Positions 42,808 through 52,800 of a stretch of 64,000 nt of DNA are shown in pieces (position 1 is the first letter of the stretch; the number at the start of each line of letters is the position of its first letter). The DNA comes from an uncultured Fibrobacter sp. Lineage in GTDB: Bacteria; Fibrobacterota; Fibrobacteria; Fibrobacterales; Fibrobacteraceae. Location: the NCBI GenBank assembly GCA_934699585.1, contig CAKUWY010000015.1, positions 1-64,000 of the forward strand, written 5' to 3'. The notes beneath the pieces were generated by a model that did not search any database, was not told the DNA's origin, and saw only the letters and a program-made list of their open reading frames with translations. Both the position numbers and the translations under genes were made by a program.

Positions 42808-43794
42808 TTAGCCCAGCGCCAGTTTCCAGGCCAACAGGTACAGGCCGTAATACATCAATAGACCAATACCGTCTGCGCTCGAAAGGGGAGTCCCCCAGCG
42901 CAGGCTCTTTTTTTTCGGTATGAACCCGCAGAACAGCCCCGCCACAAAACCGTAGGCGTGTCCCAAAATGTCGGCGTTTTCGCCAAGCCCAAGGAACACC
43001 GCGAGAGATGCGGCGCCGCACAGGGGCGCAAACCTGCGGAGCATTCCGTGGCTCTCCCTAGGCATCAGCCGGAACTCGATGACCGAAAGGCAGCCGATGG
43101 CGGCGAACACGAAGGTGGAAAACCCCAGGGAGCGAAAGTCCGTCTGCACCGTGGCCGACACACAGAGGTTTGCCACGGCGGCGGCCACGGCGATGAAGGG
43201 TACTAGCCTAAGGAGCGGGATGCGGAAGGTAATCATGTTCATTACGATGTATCCGCAGAGCAGGTTCGACGCCAAATGCCTGGCATCGCCGTGCAGGGTC
43301 TGTGCGGTAAGGCTCCGCCACCATTCCCCCTTCAGGACCTTGGTGGCGTCAGAAACTCCCGGTCCGTGCAGGTTCAGCTTGTCTGAAAAGTCGATGAGGG
43401 TAAAAATGACAGGCGCAAGCAGCACCCACAGGGGCTGCAGGCTGAAACTCAGCGGTATGGGCGGGTTCTCTTCCTTCGGGGGATTCTCCTTGTGGTACAG
43501 TTCCAGCTGGGTCTTGGCGGCGGACTCCATCTCCGGCACAATGTAAATCAGGAACGGCCCTTCTTCAGAACGCACAAGCCTGTGCTCGATTCCCTGGGAC
43601 AAAAGCACCAGGCTGTCGTCCCGCACTTGTCGGAAAGTCCCTTCGGACACCTGCACCGTCTCGGGGTATTCTGGAGTTTCCTGCTGTTCCGCAGGCGGCA
43701 CAGGCTGTGCAGATGCCGCCGTAAACGCTTCCGTAGAACCTTCGGGAGGCTTGCGCATATAGCGGGGCCTAAGCGGCGACATCAGGCGTGGCAT
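42808..43794 (-). CDS. Rhomboid family intramembrane serine protease
   Basis: This 328-residue protein has a polar N-terminal part (~115 residues, cytoplasmic) and a six-helix rhomboid core. Rhomboid marks are GEWWRSLTAQTLHGDARHLASNLL (the H-x-x-x-N oxyanion helix), the nucleophile region GFSTFVFAAIG (G-x-S, though the residue after Ser is Thr, not Gly), and HAYGFVAGLFCG with the catalytic His. It cleaves membrane proteins within the bilayer. The N-terminal extension contains a short globular-looking stretch (FRQVRDDSLVLLSQGIEHRL) of unknown role. Confidence 0.88.
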   Translation of the reverse strand: MPRLMSPLRPRYMRKPPEGSTEAFTAASAQPVPPAEQQETPEYPETVQVSEGTFRQVRDDSLVLLSQGIEHRLVRSEEGPFLIYIVPEMESAAKTQLELYHKENPPKEENPPIPLSFSLQPLWVLLAPVIFTLIDFSDKLNLHGPGVSDATKVLKGEWWRSLTAQTLHGDARHLASNLLCGYIVMNMITFRIPLLRLVPFIAVAAAVANLCVSATVQTDFRSLGFSTFVFAAIGCLSVIEFRLMPRESHGMLRRFAPLCGAASLAVFLGLGENADILGHAYGFVAGLFCGFIPKKKSLRWGTPLSSADGIGLLMYYGLYLLAWKLALG

Positions 43795-43841
43795 GTGCTA
43801 ACCTCCTCGGGTGAACATCGGGAATATACAAAAATTTTATT

Positions 43842-43990
43842 GGGCGTTCCCCCGGCCCTTTTGTTCGCGCTGATGGGCCGGGGTCGGGCTCTGCTCGCCT
43901 CTCGTCACCCCGGACCTGATCCGGGGTCGGCTCGTCAAGCCGCTACGCGTCTTGCCACCGTGTCTCACGGTGCGACGATCCCTAACGCGG
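43842..43990 (+). other. Structured intergenic element (GGGCGTT...GTCGGGCT type)
   Basis: TTGGGCGTT is followed by a nine-base G+C stem (43850-43858 with 43875-43883), directly followed by TCGGGCTCTGCTCGC, and the segment ends in CGACGATCCCTAACGC (43973-43988). A palindromic repeat (stem CCCCGGA/TCCGGGG, 43908-43926) and an ACCGT/ACGGT hairpin lie inside. The order of these short blocks resembles an intergenic element I recall from several phyla, which I cannot name with certainty. No open reading frame on either strand is convincing. Confidence 0.45.
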
Positions 43991-44034
43991 AATGATGGTG
44001 GGATGTTTTTTTGTTAAGTTTAGGAAAAGGGAAT

Positions 44035-44156
44035 GTTGCTTCGCAGTCTCCGCTAGCGCGGCTGCTCAGCAACCCTTCGGGCTCGACACTCGCATGCTCG
44101 CGTCAAGCTCAAAAAGTGCCTATTGTATGGGCTTCGCCCACGGCACTTTTTGCCGC
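44035..44156. other. Three consecutive hairpins, possible ncRNA
   Basis: Hairpin 1 (44035-44073) pairs GTTGCT with AGCAAC around an inner CCGC/GCGG; hairpin 2 (44078-44110) pairs GGCTCGAC with GTCAAGCTC; hairpin 3 (44112-44154) pairs AAAAAGTGCC with GGCACTTTTT around GGGC-TTCG-GCCC. The last has a T-run end on both strands and can act as a bidirectional terminator. Confidence 0.5.
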
Positions 44157-44201
44157 ACCCTCTCCCCCAAGGGGTCTCGGGTCCGATCCAACTTCTCAAC
44201 C

Positions 44202-44244
44202 GAATACAAAAAAGCCCAGCAAAAAACTGGGCATTTTTGTATTC
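44202..44244 (-). terminator. Terminator of tRNA-Gly transcript
   Basis: An 18-base, almost perfect inverted repeat: GAATACAAAAAAGCCCAG pairs with CTGGGC-A-TTTTTGTATTC across a seven-base loop. On the minus strand the GCCCAG/CTGGGC core is followed by a T-run, ending the tRNA transcript. The stem begins one base from the tRNA 3' end. Confidence 0.9.
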
Positions 44245-44245
44245 G

Positions 44246-44318
<73 letters not shown>

Positions 44319-44347
44319 GGGGTGAGACCAATTATAGCTTAAGGATT

Positions 44348-45427
44348 TTAGATTGTCAAGGGCTTTTGCAGGGAAAAAATCAAAATTTCGTGCTTTTTTC
44401 CCCTCAATTCGAAGATTCCCTCTTTTTTGGCAATATAGCCGTGGGGGATCGGTTTGGGCAGTTCCTGGAAATACTCCTCAGAAATCAAGAATTCCTGCCC
44501 CAGCTTGGTGCAGAGCCCCTGGATCCTGGCGGTAGTGTTCAGCACGTCCCCGTGGTAGGCCATCTCGCTCCCGAAATTGCCCACCTCCGTAGAAATGACC
44601 TTCCCGCAGTGGATTCCGGCCTTGAACTGGGGCGTCACCCCGAATTTTCTCATAAATTTGGCGTTTTTTCCGGCGATACACTCCGAAAAATCGTAAAAAC
44701 AGTCCACCGGCCGGGCCTTTTTGCGGCAGGCGGACATTTTCCAGGTCAAAAAGGCCCCGTCCCCTGCAATCTGGTAGATTTCGCCCCTATTTTCTTCGCA
44801 ACAGTTGGAAAGCAGGCTGTAGTAGTCCTTCAGAAAGCTACTGTACTTCACGTGGCCCAGTTCTTCGGCCAGTGAGGTGGAGTGCCTGAGGTCGATGAAC
44901 ATGAAGACCCGTTCTTCTTCCTTGGGTTCCTGGGACTTGCCGAGGAAGGTATTCCAGAAGACCCGTGGACCGAATTTCTTGTGTACGGAGCGTAGCGCGG
45001 TAATGAGGTAGGCCGCAAGGAAGTACAAAATAACCTGGACCCGCACCTCGTGGGACATTAGGTTGTCTTTGATGGAGGCTAGCGAGACCTCGTTGACAAG
45101 ACCTTCGTCGGCATTGGACTGGAACAGCAGTATGCACAAGATAATGCTTGCGTGTATGGCGGCGATAAAGTAGAAGGTCCGCACCAGCAGGGCTTTCCAC
45201 ACAGGCCTGCAGTCTCGTTCGTCCTTTAGGATGATAACGTCGTAAATTCCGTGGGAAAGTCCCATGAACAGGGAGAACTGCAGCATAAGCAGGAGTGGCT
45301 CTATGGACAAGTCGCCCTGGTCACGGTACATCTCCAGCATAGAGATGCCGATGGCAACCCCCATCCAGCAGAGCACGTAAAAGCATACGGCCCTGAACTT
45401 TCGCTGTGTCTGTCGGGTAATAGCCAT
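44348..45427 (-). CDS. Membrane-bound class III adenylate/guanylate cyclase
   Basis: This 359-residue protein has about four N-terminal hydrophobic helices (residues ~15-160), then a C-terminal nucleotide cyclase domain: FMFIDLRHSTSLAEELG supplies the first metal Asp, QIAGDGAFLTW the second, and GDVLNTTARIQGLC the transition-state Asn and Arg, so the enzyme looks competent. The base-specificity residues are not clear enough to say cAMP or cGMP. It starts four bases after a 60-residue membrane protein gene on the same strand. Confidence 0.9.
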   Translation of the reverse strand: MAITRQTQRKFRAVCFYVLCWMGVAIGISMLEMYRDQGDLSIEPLLLMLQFSLFMGLSHGIYDVIILKDERDCRPVWKALLVRTFYFIAAIHASIILCILLFQSNADEGLVNEVSLASIKDNLMSHEVRVQVILYFLAAYLITALRSVHKKFGPRVFWNTFLGKSQEPKEEERVFMFIDLRHSTSLAEELGHVKYSSFLKDYYSLLSNCCEENRGEIYQIAGDGAFLTWKMSACRKKARPVDCFYDFSECIAGKNAKFMRKFGVTPQFKAGIHCGKVISTEVGNFGSEMAYHGDVLNTTARIQGLCTKLGQEFLISEEYFQELPKPIPHGYIAKKEGIFELRGKKHEILIFSLQKPLTI

Positions 45428-45431
45428 AGGT

Positions 45432-45614
45432 CTAGTGGATAAAGAGGGGAAGCGCCCAAATCATGGCGATGAGGATGATATCTTTGTAGGATTCACCCAT
45501 CAGGAGGGTAGAGGACAAAAAGAAAATGATGGTCGCAAGGGTCAGGAACACCCACAGGGGCGCCCTTTTCTTCAAAAAACTCTTGATTTTGTCTTTTGTT
45601 TCCTTGTCCATCAA
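45432..45614 (-). CDS. Small membrane protein, unknown
   Basis: This 60-residue protein has a charged start (MMDKETKDKIKSFLKKRA) and two hydrophobic helices (LWVFLTLATIIFFLSSTLLM and KDIILIAMIWALPLFI). Its stop is four bases before the cyclase start, so the two form an operon and it may be a partner or regulator of the cyclase. No family recognised. No clear alternative start. Confidence 0.7.
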   Translation of the reverse strand: MMDKETKDKIKSFLKKRAPLWVFLTLATIIFFLSSTLLMGESYKDIILIAMIWALPLFIH

Positions 45615-45642
45615 TTAAATCTCAAACATAGTAATCAGCCAT

Positions 45643-45723
45643 CAGTTATGAGTTTTCAGTTATAGAAGAAGCACCTCGAGTCTCGAACCTCACAACTCAT
45701 AACTCACAACTCACAACTAATTT
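45643..45723. repeat. Heptamer repeat element B
   Basis: Seven heptamers in register run at 45675-45723: CTCGAGT, CTCGAAC, CTCACAA, CTCATAA, CTCACAA, CTCACAA, CTAATTT. The left arm (45643-45665) is degenerate and inverted (GTTATGAG...CAGTTATAG). It fills the gap between divergent genes. Confidence 0.85.
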
Positions 45724-45769
45724 ACATTATTTTCCCCTGTGGGCAACAACTATAATGTATTTTTAAGAA

Positions 45770-46906
45770 ATGCTGGGTCTCTATATCCATATCCCCTTTT
45801 GTGAAAAAATCTGCGATTATTGCGATTTTTTCACTATCCAGGGGCCGGATTGGCTCCACGTGGAGTACCTGGACCTGCTTTCGCAGGAAATTTCTGCCTT
45901 TTCGGAGCGGCATCCAGGAGCCTTAGAACAGGTGGAAACCCTTTATTTGGGGGGCGGAACCCCGTCTATCTTGTCTCCGGAGGAGCTTTCTCGGCTTTTT
46001 TCCATATTGGACGGTGCCGGAGTGCCTCTTCGGCGGTTGAAGGAATCCACCATGGAGTTCAATCCGGAATCCTGCGACCGGGAGCGACTAGCCGTAGCGC
46101 TAGAAAATGGCGTTACCCGGGCAAGCCTCGGACTACAGACCTTTAGGCCGGAGCTTTTGCAGACGGTAGGCCGTAGGCACACGCCGGAGGCAGGCCTTGC
46201 CGCTTTGGAGCTGCTCTTGACTCAGGAAAACCTGAGGGTCACGGCAGACCTGATGTTCAATCTGCCGGGGCAGACGGTGTCGCAATTTTTGGAAGACCTG
46301 GACAGATTGTCGGCCTACCCGCTGGGCCATATCAGTTTTTACGGCCTTAAGGTAGACCCTCGCACAAGGCTCGGCCACCGCCTAGAAAAAGGCGAGTTAC
46401 AGGTGGACGAGGACCTGTACGGCGACATGTACCGTGAAGGGGTCAAGCTTCTCAACACTAGGGGCTTTGAACGTTATGAGGTGTCCAACTTTGCCCGTCC
46501 GGGAGAGGAAAGCCTTCACAACCTGAATTACTGGCGCCGGGGTGAATACCTTGCCTTTGGCCCTTCGGCCAACGCCTTCTTTGAGGGCGTCCGGTTCCAC
46601 GCTCCCGATCGTTATCCGGAGTGGCGCCGCTATGTACAGGCGGGCTGTCCAGACGGTCAACTTTTTAAGGACCCTATCGGCCACGACGAGCAGGTGGCGG
46701 AACTTATCCAGCTTTCATTACGAACAAAGTACGGCCTGGACATAGACGCCCTGCAACAGTTGGGCGTTCGCCTCCCGGAAAAAACAGTTTCCCGTTGGGT
46801 GGAACGGGGCTTCTTGAAACGGCAGGGGGCGCACCTCTTGCTCGAAGGGGATGGTTGGCTCTTTATGGACTCCGTAGTGGCGGATTTATATTCCAACTTG
46901 GAATAA
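45770..46906 (+). CDS. hemW: HemW, radical SAM haem chaperone family
   Basis: This 378-residue protein is of the HemW (formerly HemN-like) family. It begins LYIHIPFCEKICDYCDFF with the cluster cysteines at 11, 15 and 18, followed by ETLYLGGGTPSIL, then ESTMEFNPESC, SLGLQTF and the HemW C-terminal LNYWRRGEYLAFGPSAN. HemW delivers haem to respiratory enzymes and is not a coproporphyrinogen oxidase; the shorter N-terminus without the oxidase extension supports HemW. A TATAAT box lies 15-20 bases upstream. Confidence 0.93.
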   Translation: MLGLYIHIPFCEKICDYCDFFTIQGPDWLHVEYLDLLSQEISAFSERHPGALEQVETLYLGGGTPSILSPEELSRLFSILDGAGVPLRRLKESTMEFNPESCDRERLAVALENGVTRASLGLQTFRPELLQTVGRRHTPEAGLAALELLLTQENLRVTADLMFNLPGQTVSQFLEDLDRLSAYPLGHISFYGLKVDPRTRLGHRLEKGELQVDEDLYGDMYREGVKLLNTRGFERYEVSNFARPGEESLHNLNYWRRGEYLAFGPSANAFFEGVRFHAPDRYPEWRRYVQAGCPDGQLFKDPIGHDEQVAELIQLSLRTKYGLDIDALQQLGVRLPEKTVSRWVERGFLKRQGAHLLLEGDGWLFMDSVVADLYSNLE

Positions 46907-47073
46907 TTCGCCTTGAAATCGGATTCTAGAAAAGTGTGATTTGGGCCTCAAATCGGGCCGTGTCCTCGGCAAAAAAAATTCACTTACTCATAAAAAAACA
47001 TATTTTTAGAGATGTAAGTGCCCAGGCTTGTAATTGGGCGTGTTTGTTGTTGCGCAAAAAGAGAGAGGATGGT

Positions 47074-49827
47074 ATGTTGGCAAAACGGCAAAATGGGCTG
47101 ATCCTATTTGTTAGCACCTTGCTGCTGATGGTGGCATGGGGTTTTGCCGGTGTTAACTACGATGGCGACTGCATTAACGATGCTAAGCCGGATTCCCGCT
47201 GTGTTTACCTGCCCCTGGATGTGGGACAGATGATAGGGCTCTATGTAGAAGATCCTCCAAAAAGCGGGAATCGCCTTAAAAATGCGCCCTTGTACGTTTA
47301 TGCCCCCAATGCGGGATCCGATACCATTGTGTTTACGGTGGGAAGTGATGTCGTCGCCAACGGCCAGATGTTCACTTCTGACAATAATGGCTACGTGGTC
47401 ACCGGTGTAACGGGGCATTGGACCGTTTCCAACGCCCCTCTAGGGGTTTCCGTCAATTCATCCATGCAGGATGTCAACGTCATCTATGTCTACAACTTCT
47501 ACGTGCCGGAGTTCCAATTCTGCGAAGATGCCGACTGCAAGGAGGTCATCTCCGATATTTCGAACATCCAGCTGAACGTGGGTGATACGCTGCCGGTCTA
47601 TGTTCAGTCGGTAATACCCCTTGGCCCCTCGAAAGGCAAGCTGGACACCCTTGCCAAGGATTTGCAATACTTCCTTTCCTCAAAGCACGAAGACCTAAAG
47701 TTCTTGACGCCGGCAAAAACGCCTATGGGTTATGGGACGATCAATGGGACGAAATACTACATAGGTCAGCTTTCCGAGTCCAGGTCGTCTTTCCTGGTGA
47801 CATCGGACAAGGCTATTTCCGATGTGAATTTTACCCTGGAATCTTCTATCTACAACCCGAAGCCTGATAGTACGGTTTTCCGCGTCAAGGAAGAGTTCCC
47901 CGGCAGCCTGCAGTTTGTGAATTACGGACTGCCCTCCCTGGACAGCGCCTTCATTTACGATACCGACGGCGACGGTGTGGGCGATAGCATTGCGGCCTAC
48001 TTTAACGGCCAGATGAACGGGGTTTCTCTGGAGAATTTCCAGTATAACTGGCCTACGGGCGGTGACTACACGGATTTCAGCGGGGACTTTACCCTGGACG
48101 GTCACCTGGCTGAGCTCACCGGCGTAAAGACTACGATTCCCGATGGCGAGGGCCAGGGGAACCTGAAGGTGGATGCCTCGTCTACGGTATCTGGTGCCAG
48201 CGGAAACCTTTCTACCGCTATTCAGGACCGCATTGGCCCGGTTATCCAGACGGCAACCCTTGAACCGGGTGACGGTGACTATGATTATGTGATTCTCAGC
48301 TTCAACAAACCTCTGGATACGTCTTGGACCTCGGGTAGCGGTTTCCTCCTGGATGGCGTCCCCCTGTCCATGACGGCGGTAGAAAAGGGTGTCGATGGAA
48401 ACGACCGCATTTGGAAGTTCAAGGTGCCCAAGAATTCCGTCCAGGTGGGAGGCGAGTTGGAACTGGCCACCTCTTGCGCCAAGGACAAGTGCCCCGACGG
48501 GCTTATCAAGGCTGCCGACGGCAACAAGACGGGCAAGAACAACCCCGTGAAGATTACCAATTCGGGCAAGAACTACGTGGATGACGAACGGAACGGCTTC
48601 TACGACAAAAACGGTGACGGCCGTATGGACAGTGCCACGGTGGCCTTCAAGGAACCCATTTCCAAGAAGGACCTGGAAGAGATGGAAGTGGTGCTGTACT
48701 GGATGGATAATCAGGGCAACGTGCTGGAAATCAAGCCCGACCTGACGGACACCAACTTCGTGAAGCTTTCCAAGGACGGCCTAGTACTCTCCATTACGGT
48801 GGATACCACCAAGTTCGACGTGCAGCGGATGCTCACCTATGTGGATACTGCCGACATCGATGTGGATAGCCTCAAGTACGGCTTTGCCAAGGTCACAAAG
48901 CCCGTGGTCCAGGCGGACGGCACCACCAAGATGGAAACCTACGATTGCACCATGCACGACCGCATGTCTCCCGTGATTTCGGGAACCTTCCTGGAGCCGG
49001 AGTCCTTCCAGAAGATGGAAGCCGACGTGCTGACCATCTCCTTCTCTGAACCTGTGGACAAGAAGGCTTTGGAGGACTTGACGGCCCTGTCCGATTGCTT
49101 CAAGTTCAAGGTGGACGGAGAATGGGTGTCTATTCCCTTCAGTTCTCTGGAATGGAGCAAGGACGGCAAGTCCGTAAAGCTCCACCTGGAAAACGGCGTG
49201 CCCCTCGCGGAGCGCCTGAACCCGGCGGATTCCATAAAGTTTGATTTCGACAAGGCGAAGATTACCGACCTGGATGGCAACGGCGTGTCTCCCAATTCCC
49301 AGCCGACGATGGTCAAGGGCGACCCCCGTGTGCTGATGCAGTCCACATCTCTTGCCAGTCTGGACCGCGCCGTTTTGTTGGCGGATAAGGCGGCCTTTAC
49401 GGAACGCTTTGTCAATGCCGACGAGCCTATGGACGAAGAGATGAAAAAGTCTCTCGGTGTCTTGATGGACATCAGTTTTGCGACCGTCATGGGAGAGGAT
49501 TCTACGGGTGTTTCCAAGATGAACCTGGACGATGTGGGTCTCTCTTGGGAGCTGAAGGTGTTTACCAATTTGGGTGCCTATGTCGGTGGCGCTTCGAACA
49601 AGATAAAGTGCAGCGACAAGGCTTTTGAAGGCAACTGCTTTGAGCATGCCAAGAAGATGTATGTGCGCTGGAATATGCGCTCTAGCGAAGGCCGCAAGGT
49701 CGGTGTAGGTGTTTATGTTGCGCAGTTCAAGATCAATGTTTACGGCGCAAAGGACAATTTTAAAGTTGAAAGGATTTACAACTGGGGCATCCGCGCTGGC
49801 AAGGGCGGAATGAGCCTTGGGGACTAA
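47074..49827 (+). CDS. Large secreted protein, paralogue 1
   Basis: This ~917-residue protein has a signal peptide (QNGLILFVSTLLLMVAWGFAG). The mature chain is a series of beta-sandwich-like modules; phrases such as DTDGDGVGDSIAAYF and ILSFNKPLDTSW, and SEPVDKKALED, fit cadherin/Ig-like 'SbsA/Big' modules. The C-terminus ends with VRWNMRSSEGRKVGVGVYVAQFKI, an FlgD-Ig-like strand pattern, and a basic tail, as in sorting domains. The long upstream frame is not coding; GAGAGGA precedes ATG 47074. Adjacent to and co-oriented with a larger paralogue 21 bases away. Confidence 0.8.
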   Translation: MLAKRQNGLILFVSTLLLMVAWGFAGVNYDGDCINDAKPDSRCVYLPLDVGQMIGLYVEDPPKSGNRLKNAPLYVYAPNAGSDTIVFTVGSDVVANGQMFTSDNNGYVVTGVTGHWTVSNAPLGVSVNSSMQDVNVIYVYNFYVPEFQFCEDADCKEVISDISNIQLNVGDTLPVYVQSVIPLGPSKGKLDTLAKDLQYFLSSKHEDLKFLTPAKTPMGYGTINGTKYYIGQLSESRSSFLVTSDKAISDVNFTLESSIYNPKPDSTVFRVKEEFPGSLQFVNYGLPSLDSAFIYDTDGDGVGDSIAAYFNGQMNGVSLENFQYNWPTGGDYTDFSGDFTLDGHLAELTGVKTTIPDGEGQGNLKVDASSTVSGASGNLSTAIQDRIGPVIQTATLEPGDGDYDYVILSFNKPLDTSWTSGSGFLLDGVPLSMTAVEKGVDGNDRIWKFKVPKNSVQVGGELELATSCAKDKCPDGLIKAADGNKTGKNNPVKITNSGKNYVDDERNGFYDKNGDGRMDSATVAFKEPISKKDLEEMEVVLYWMDNQGNVLEIKPDLTDTNFVKLSKDGLVLSITVDTTKFDVQRMLTYVDTADIDVDSLKYGFAKVTKPVVQADGTTKMETYDCTMHDRMSPVISGTFLEPESFQKMEADVLTISFSEPVDKKALEDLTALSDCFKFKVDGEWVSIPFSSLEWSKDGKSVKLHLENGVPLAERLNPADSIKFDFDKAKITDLDGNGVSPNSQPTMVKGDPRVLMQSTSLASLDRAVLLADKAAFTERFVNADEPMDEEMKKSLGVLMDISFATVMGEDSTGVSKMNLDDVGLSWELKVFTNLGAYVGGASNKIKCSDKAFEGNCFEHAKKMYVRWNMRSSEGRKVGVGVYVAQFKINVYGAKDNFKVERIYNWGIRAGKGGMSLGD

Positions 49828-49848
49828 AACCTTTCAGAGGGTAGTGCT

Positions 49849-52800
49849 ATGAAAAAGATGGCAAGAAACGTGACAACGGCGATTCTCTCGGCAGTAGCGC
49901 TTGCGTTTGCTGGAGTCGCGACACCATCAGGAGCTCCGGAAAATCCAGCGACAGGCATTTGGATACAACAGATTGGCGAAATCGTGGAACAGCCTTCCAC
50001 GAACGCCACCCTCTATTATACCAAGTACATCGGCACCGACCGTGTCAAGAGTATCGACTACTTCTATGATGGACTGGGATACCTGAGACTGTTGAACAAG
50101 AATGACCTATGCCATTCGAACGGAGCCGATGGCATTATGCACCACCCTGATGGTGACCTGATTGTGGCTGGTCAGGGCCCAAGACTTCACAAGATAAAAA
50201 AGAATAGCGGAAGTACAAATGCTAACACCTGTGTTGCAAAAACCTCTCCCGCGAACTATAAGACGGAAGATTCGGGAACGGGAAGCTCCCAGGGCTACTG
50301 GCACGTGATGGTGGATCCAAACCACAAGTTTGTTTGGGCCGACGGTATGCCGGGGCCCCTGGTCCGTTACGCCCTGGACAACACGAATGACGGGGGATTG
50401 TCCGATGTGGGTTACCAGGTGGAACTGAGGACGCCCACCAAGGACCCCTACAAGAGCCTGCCGGACCGCAATAAGAACATAAAGCAGGTCACTACCGTTA
50501 TTTGGGACGGCGAGGGTAACGCTTTTTATACATACTCAAACTTTGCTGGTGGCGGGTGTGAGACAGACTTGAATGGAGTTGCTTGTAGTGAAGACCTGAG
50601 AAAACAGTGGCGTGCCGGCTCACACTTTGGATATTTCACGGATACCACATGGAAGAAAATCAACAGTGCCGCAGATTCGGCGAAATACTTGGGGCACGTA
50701 GGGGATTCCGTGGTCATTGGCCTTGGGAAAATAACCCTTATTGATTCCCTGGAAGGAGCCCATGGTGGTACATACGACCCCTATTCAAACACCATATTTA
50801 TTTTTGGTGGCTCAAAGATCGTGCAGATTGAACCCTACAGGGAAGGTGGCCAGATGAAGGCAAGGGTGCTGGCTGAAATAAACCTGCGAAGTTTCTTTTT
50901 TCCAGAAGATTCAGAGCACCTGTCTGGACCGAGAACCCCTTCTTGCTTGCAGAGAGCGGATGCTTCTACGGGTGAAATTAGCCCCAAAACGGGAAACGGG
51001 GGTTATTGTAAAATGATAAACGGTAAAAGAGTTTGTGCCGGTGATTGGGGCGGTTCGTGTAGTGGCGGTAGCTGTTCCGGTTATTGTGATGGAGGAACGT
51101 CGGACAATAACAATCCCATGGCTTATCCTACTGTAGGTTGGCGTTTGGACCAGGGAACAGTAGATGGTCACGGCCACTTGTTTGTGGCCAGCAATACGGG
51201 GCATGTTATCTTTATTGACTATGCGGCAAATCCGCAACGTCTTATCGATAACAATGTGCTTGCCCACATGCAGTGGATAGATAACTTCCTAGACGATTTG
51301 GCTCCTTTGGACAAAATTAAAATCGCCCGTTCTAGCGCAAGTACCATTGGCGATGTTTCTTCAAGTAGTTGGGAAAGACTCAGTTCACAAGAAGAATGGA
51401 ATGAATCTTCTAGCAGTAAACAGTCGTCTAGCAGTCAGGGTTCTTCTTCTAACAGTGAAGGGTCGTCCGGTAGTGAGGATTCTTCTAGTAGCACGGATTC
51501 TTCGGATAGCAACGATTCTTCTTCCGGCAGCGAAGGATCTTCTGGTAGTGGGGACTCTTCTAGTAGCACGGGTTCTTCGGATAGCAATGATTCTTCTTCC
51601 GGCAGCGAAGGATCTTCTGGTAGTGGGGACTCTTCTAGTAGCACAGGTTCTTCGGATAGTAATGGTTCCTCTTCCAATAGCGAAGGCTCCTCTGAAAGCA
51701 ATGGCTCCAGCAGTAGCCAGGGGGGAGGAGGAGAGTTGTTTAGTAGCTCTTCTAGCAGCGACGAAGGCAGTGGCGGAGGAATTCTGTTTAGCAGCAGTAC
51801 TGGAAACTACAGCCCCAATGGTGGCGGTGAGGATTTCGGGTATAGCTCAGCTGGCGGTGGATATGTCAACCCGTCTTGGGACGATTATGACAAGGGCGAT
51901 TCTGTAGTCCAGAATGCGGGTGTTCTGGTGCCTACCGACGACAAGAACCCCGGTGACCCCGGTACGGTGACTATCGGTGAGAATGTGTACTATGTGGACA
52001 ATAACCCCACGGATATCTCCTTGGACTTCCGTCAGAACGCCAATATCGATTCGGCCAAGGTCGGAGATGTGGTGGCTATAACACTGAGTGCGGACAAGGT
52101 GAAGGAATACTTCGGTGACCATGTGGATTCCCTTACGTTCACCACTCCGTCGGGACTTATCCTGATAGATCCCAACAACCCGGCTCCGGGCGATTCCATC
52201 AAGGTCAATGCCGACGGCAGCGTCACGATTTATGTGACCGCCTATGACCCCGTACGCAATGGAGAAATCTATATCACCAACGAGGTAGGACAGCTTGTGG
52301 TGATTGACAATATCAACTTCTTTGCTGTGGTTCCCGAAGGCAAGATTGCTCTAATCAAGGACTCCGGCGAGCTAGACGGCCAGCTGGATTATGTGGAAAT
52401 CCTTTTGCAGGATACATTGTCCAAGTTTGTAGATGTGATGTCAGTTTCTTTGGTGGTCAACGGCACGACCTTGAATCCTGCGACGGTGCCGACCCTCAAT
52501 GGTGAACGGAACAGGATTATTCTGAATGATGTTTCCGACCTGGTATTCCCCGATGAAATTGACCAGAGCTCCTATGCCCAGATTGTCTATAAGGACAAGC
52601 AGAATGGGGCTACCTACGTGCGTAAAGTGCCCCTGGTAGAGCTGGGAACCAATATCATCAAGGCTGCCCATGCCATCAGGGATACTTCCAAGGGCGGCTT
52701 GGACTCGCTGTTTGTAGAGTTCAATGTTGATATTATTCCTATTGATTTGAGCTATCCAGAAATGCTGATTGCCATGAAACAAAAAGGCAAGGAAGTATTC

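Noticed and set aside
43492..43995. Plus-strand frame over the rhomboid gene start
   Set aside because: Shadow of the rhomboid codons and repeats; no motif and no ribosome site.
51435..51701. Antisense Glu/Pro/Leu repeat frame in the Ser-rich linker
   Set aside because: Direct consequence of the tandem repeat on the coding strand.
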